Below, piece by piece: positions 34,312 to 36,327 of a stretch of DNA of 36,327 nt. A program made the translations under genes and the position numbers. Numbering within the stretch: position 1 is the first letter of the stretch; each line of letters begins with the position of its first letter. Below the pieces are notes generated by a model, which was not told where the DNA came from, did no database searches, and was given only the letters and a program-made list of their open reading frames with translations. This DNA is from Promethearchaeota archaeon (GTDB lineage Archaea > Asgardarchaeota > Lokiarchaeia > Sigyniarchaeales > SOKP01): the NCBI GenBank assembly GCA_019058015.1, contig JAHLWH010000149.1, positions 1 to 36,327 of the forward strand, read 5' to 3'.

Positions 34312-35075
34312 TTCTCAACGAATACTGATGTTTTTTTTATTTTTCCCGTTAATGATATCATCATTGGAGTTGCAATTGCTGAAAGAACAATCAAATCGCC
34401 AGCAAACCATCCAATAAACCCAACCCAAAAACTCTCAGCTGGTGCAAATCCTGCTATAATCGGAATTGATACTCCAATTATCGCAGAACCAATAGCTGCA
34501 CCAAAAATTCCAAATATTATATATAATAACCAGGAAAGGGATGGATTCAAAATATACATGCTAATCATGAGAACGACTGAAATTATTACAGTAACTATCC
34601 AAATTATTTGCCAAATTTCTATTTCTAACAATGGTGTAGCAATAGCAGCTATTATTAGATTTACAACCAAAACCCCAAGTAACATATATAATTCTTTTGG
34701 TCGCTTTAATTCTGCTCCTAAATCTACATTAGCTTTAAAAGCTCTAAATGCTACAAGAGGTATAAGTCCCTCAACAAAATCTGCAGTAGCCCAAACAAAG
34801 CTCCATATACCAAAAGGAGTACTAACAAAACCAAGAATCACACACGAGAAATAACCAGCAGCACATCCCCAGATCCCTAACCATAGGCTTAATGGAACAT
34901 AAATTGCTGCTGCTAAATACAATCCAGAAACTCCAGGAAACGCTCCTACTGGTGCTAAAATCACTGCCCAAATCGCTAAAATTGTACTAACTCCTGTAGC
35001 TAAAGCAGTAACAACTAAATGACGCCAGGTGACTCCAACTCTTACTTCTTCCATTTCAGAAGTAGATTCACCCAT
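34299..35075 (-). CDS. ECF transporter substrate-binding (S) component, substrate unknown
   Basis: A 258-residue membrane protein with about six or seven helices, in the position of the S component: first gene of the ECF operon and overlapping EcfT. The first third has LAPVGAFPGVSGLYLAAAIY, then LSLWLGIWGCAAGYFSCVIL and STPFGIWSFVWATADFVEGL, a layout like S proteins of the ThiW/QueT/BioY kind in which polar residues before helix pairs line the binding site. The ligand cannot be assigned; vitamins (thiamine-type, queuosine precursors) or metal ions are possible. The first residues are acidic (MGESTSEMEEVRVG). No riboswitch was recognised in the 168 bp or so upstream (35076-35243). Confidence 0.75.
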   Translation of the reverse strand: MGESTSEMEEVRVGVTWRHLVVTALATGVSTILAIWAVILAPVGAFPGVSGLYLAAAIYVPLSLWLGIWGCAAGYFSCVILGFVSTPFGIWSFVWATADFVEGLIPLVAFRAFKANVDLGAELKRPKELYMLLGVLVVNLIIAAIATPLLEIEIWQIIWIVTVIISVVLMISMYILNPSLSWLLYIIFGIFGAAIGSAIIGVSIPIIAGFAPAESFWVGFIGWFAGDLIVLSAIATPMMISLTGKIKKTSVFVENWFS

Positions 35076-35243
35076 TTTTTATTCACCTTTTTAATTTCAA
35101 TTTTTAAAATATTTTAATTAATTTTAATTAGATTTATTTCCGTGTTATAAATGGATAAAATTTTATTTAAACTTTAATGTATTAATAGATTATTCTATAT
35201 TTCTATTTCTTGCATATTAAGAGAAAAAGGTTTGTTAAAAAGA

Positions 35244-35408
35244 TTATTTTACATAGATATTTTTATCGAGACTCGAAAGTCTTTCACATTTCGTTTTTGT
35301 TATTCGATAACAATCTTCAATTCCTACTAGACCAAATTTCTTAAAAGTTTGCCAAACTTCAATATCTAAAACCATATTTTCTTCAAAAGGAATATCAGGA
35401 GTTATCAT
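35244..35408 (-). CDS. Tiny 54-residue protein downstream of the nuclease gene
   Basis: A short minus-strand frame from the ATG at 35408 to TAA at 35244: MITPDIPFEENMVLDIEVWQ, TFKKFGLVGIEDCYRITKTK, then CERLSSLDKNIYVK. Its start lies 18 bases after the nuclease stop, the distance expected within an operon, and it has a balanced protein-like composition with two Cys. No family recognised. It could be a small partner of the nuclease or a chance frame. The rest of 35076-35426 is AT-rich with nothing else seen. Confidence 0.4.
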   Translation of the reverse strand: MITPDIPFEENMVLDIEVWQTFKKFGLVGIEDCYRITKTKCERLSSLDKNIYVK

Positions 35409-35426
35409 AATATCAAGTAAATGAAA

Positions 35427-36327
35427 CTATATATAATCATTCCAACAACAATCAATGCTCTTTGAATTTAACAACTTATTGACTTTTTTCAGCATCAATT
35501 CTGGGTTGAACTCCCACATTATATCCTTATTGAAAATAGCACATTTTAATTTTTCCAAGTTACACATTTTTTTCAACACTATTCCGTAAATACACACTTG
35601 GGGTAAGGCATGAAAAAATTTCTCAGGTTTATAATCTATTACATAAGGCGTTCCATCATTATCAATTCGAATCAAATCAATATGACCCGTTATCATATTA
35701 CTATTATTTCTCAACCAAATGGGTATTTCGATCCCAACCGAGTTTTTATCATTATTAATTATATGATGTAGAACAGCCTTATGACTACCTCCTCCATGTC
35801 CTAGAATATCAATATTATTAAAATTTTTAGGGTTAGATAGACTACATAATAAATAATTTAAATTATAGAACTTAATAAATCCCTTATTTATTAATTCTTG
35901 TTCAAAATCTACTCTTTCATTAAAAGAAATTTTAGTTATCTGAAACTCAGAAATTCGAGACATGTTAATCAATCCGTTAGTCGTATTTAAGACCTCATTT
36001 TTTACTTCTTTAGGAAAGTCTTTCGTTTTTTTAATTAACTCTAAATGTTGTTTTAGCCCTTTTGGAATCTGTATATTCTTAAATCTAACCTCTGGTGGGG
36101 CACCGTAGTGACAGATATATTCACGGCATTCTGGACACCAATAACCTATTTTTACATGATCAGGCCTCATCTTAAAAATATGACCGTGTTTACATTCAAA
36201 TTCAAGAGGGGTTTTACTGTTTTCATATTCTTCAGAAATACATTTTCCGTCCTTTTCTCTTGCTATTTCTTGAAATACTTCAAGCCCTAACTTTCTCTCA
36301 TTTATAAAACATTCCAGACACCAATGA
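35427..36327 (-). CDS. Zinc-ribbon repeat protein fused to a PD-(D/E)XK nuclease (start outside the window)
   Basis: The minus-strand frame is open past an ATG at 36170 to the window edge. The translation continues unbroken, so the ATG is internal and the gene is partial. The first 90 residues hold treble-clef-type zinc-ribbon repeats: HWCLECFINERKLGLEVF, then GKCISEEYENSKTPLEFEC, KHGHIFKM and YWCPECREYICHYGAP. A linker helix region follows, then a PD-(D/E)XK nuclease core. Counted from the ATG at 36170, this has H130 in GGGSHKAVLHH, E148 in GIEIPIW, D165 in GHIDLI, D179 and K181 in YVIDYKPE, and Q191-x3-Y195 in PQVCIYG. This core is Cas4/RecB-nuclease-like. Zinc repeats of this kind are thought to bind nucleic acid. 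Likely a DNA nuclease of mobile-element, defence or repair type. Confidence 0.7.
   Translation of the reverse strand, partial: HWCLECFINERKLGLEVFQEIAREKDGKCISEEYENSKTPLEFECKHGHIFKMRPDHVKIGYWCPECREYICHYGAPPEVRFKNIQIPKGLKQHLELIKKTKDFPKEVKNEVLNTTNGLINMSRISEFQITKISFNERVDFEQELINKGFIKFYNLNYLLCSLSNPKNFNNIDILGHGGGSHKAVLHHIINNDKNSVGIEIPIWLRNNSNMITGHIDLIRIDNDGTPYVIDYKPEKFFHALPQVCIYGIVLKKMCNLEKLKCAIFNKDIMWEFNPELMLKKVNKLLNSKSIDCCWNDYI

Noticed and set aside
35076..35243. Vitamin riboswitch before the ECF operon
   Set aside because: The stretch is plain AT-rich sequence without the conserved cores of thiamine, cobalamin or similar riboswitches.
1..36327. CRISPR array, tRNA or rRNA genes
   Set aside because: No regularly spaced short repeats, no tRNA T-arm-like GGTTCGA-N-TCC blocks with matching stems, and no conserved rRNA stretches were noticed on either strand. 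This was by reading only; tRNAscan and a repeat search would settle it.

Overview
The window is AT-rich DNA from an archaeon. The strongest evidence is a near-complete archaeal (modified) mevalonate cluster ending in isopentenyl phosphate kinase and type 2 IPP isomerase, with a polyprenyl diphosphate synthase beside it. TATA-like boxes sit about 35-70 bp before several starts, and transcripts appear to end at T-runs rather than hairpins. The mixture of bacterial-type and archaeal-type genes, small zinc-ribbon membrane proteins and a treble-clef zinc-ribbon nuclease fits an Asgard (Lokiarchaeia-like) lineage. That placement is inference; no rRNA or other marker gene is present.

Layout. (1) 1-2.6 kb: the start of an acyl-CoA dehydrogenase, an IS630-type insertion sequence whose transposase is probably made by -1 frameshifting, an isoprenylcysteine methyltransferase-like membrane enzyme, and a decayed acyl-CoA synthetase remnant of visibly higher GC. 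(2) 2.7-8 kb: a GIY-YIG-like DUF123 protein followed by small or hypothetical membrane proteins. Two of these are damaged: one is cut by a single in-frame stop, and one is a paralogue lacking a start codon. (3) 8-10.3 kb: a GPH-type sugar symporter and a scar where two 5'-truncated genes meet back to back. (4) 10.3-22.5 kb: an isoprenoid island. cis-Prenyltransferase (uppS) diverges from a nine-gene plus-strand run: HMG-CoA synthase, a mevalonate-phosphate decarboxylase homologue, HMG-CoA reductase, a UbiD-type anhydromevalonate phosphate decarboxylase, both phosphomevalonate dehydratase subunits, mevalonate kinase, isopentenyl phosphate kinase and IPP isomerase. A trans-prenyl diphosphate synthase converges on its end. 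(5) 22.6-31.8 kb: an accessory catabolic region with a DUF362 ferredoxin, a BKACE enzyme, a fucose/arabinose isomerase-like protein, GPH symporters (one truncated) and two tandem SDR dehydrogenases. (6) 31.8-36.3 kb: an ECF transporter operon (fused double ATPase, T and S components), then a tiny gene and a zinc-ribbon/PD-(D/E)XK nuclease that runs off the window.

How it works together. The island can carry acetoacetyl-CoA plus acetyl-CoA through HMG-CoA, mevalonate and mevalonate 5-phosphate to isopentenyl phosphate, then IPP/DMAPP, and on to trans- and cis-prenyl chains for ether lipids and glycosyl carrier lipids. It encodes two apparent routes from mevalonate 5-phosphate to isopentenyl phosphate: the ATP-free dehydratase/UbiD route, and a GHMP-family decarboxylase that keeps its catalytic residues. 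This redundancy, within a cluster whose front looks bacterial and whose back looks archaeal, is the most interesting feature of the window. No CRISPR array, tRNA or rRNA was seen.
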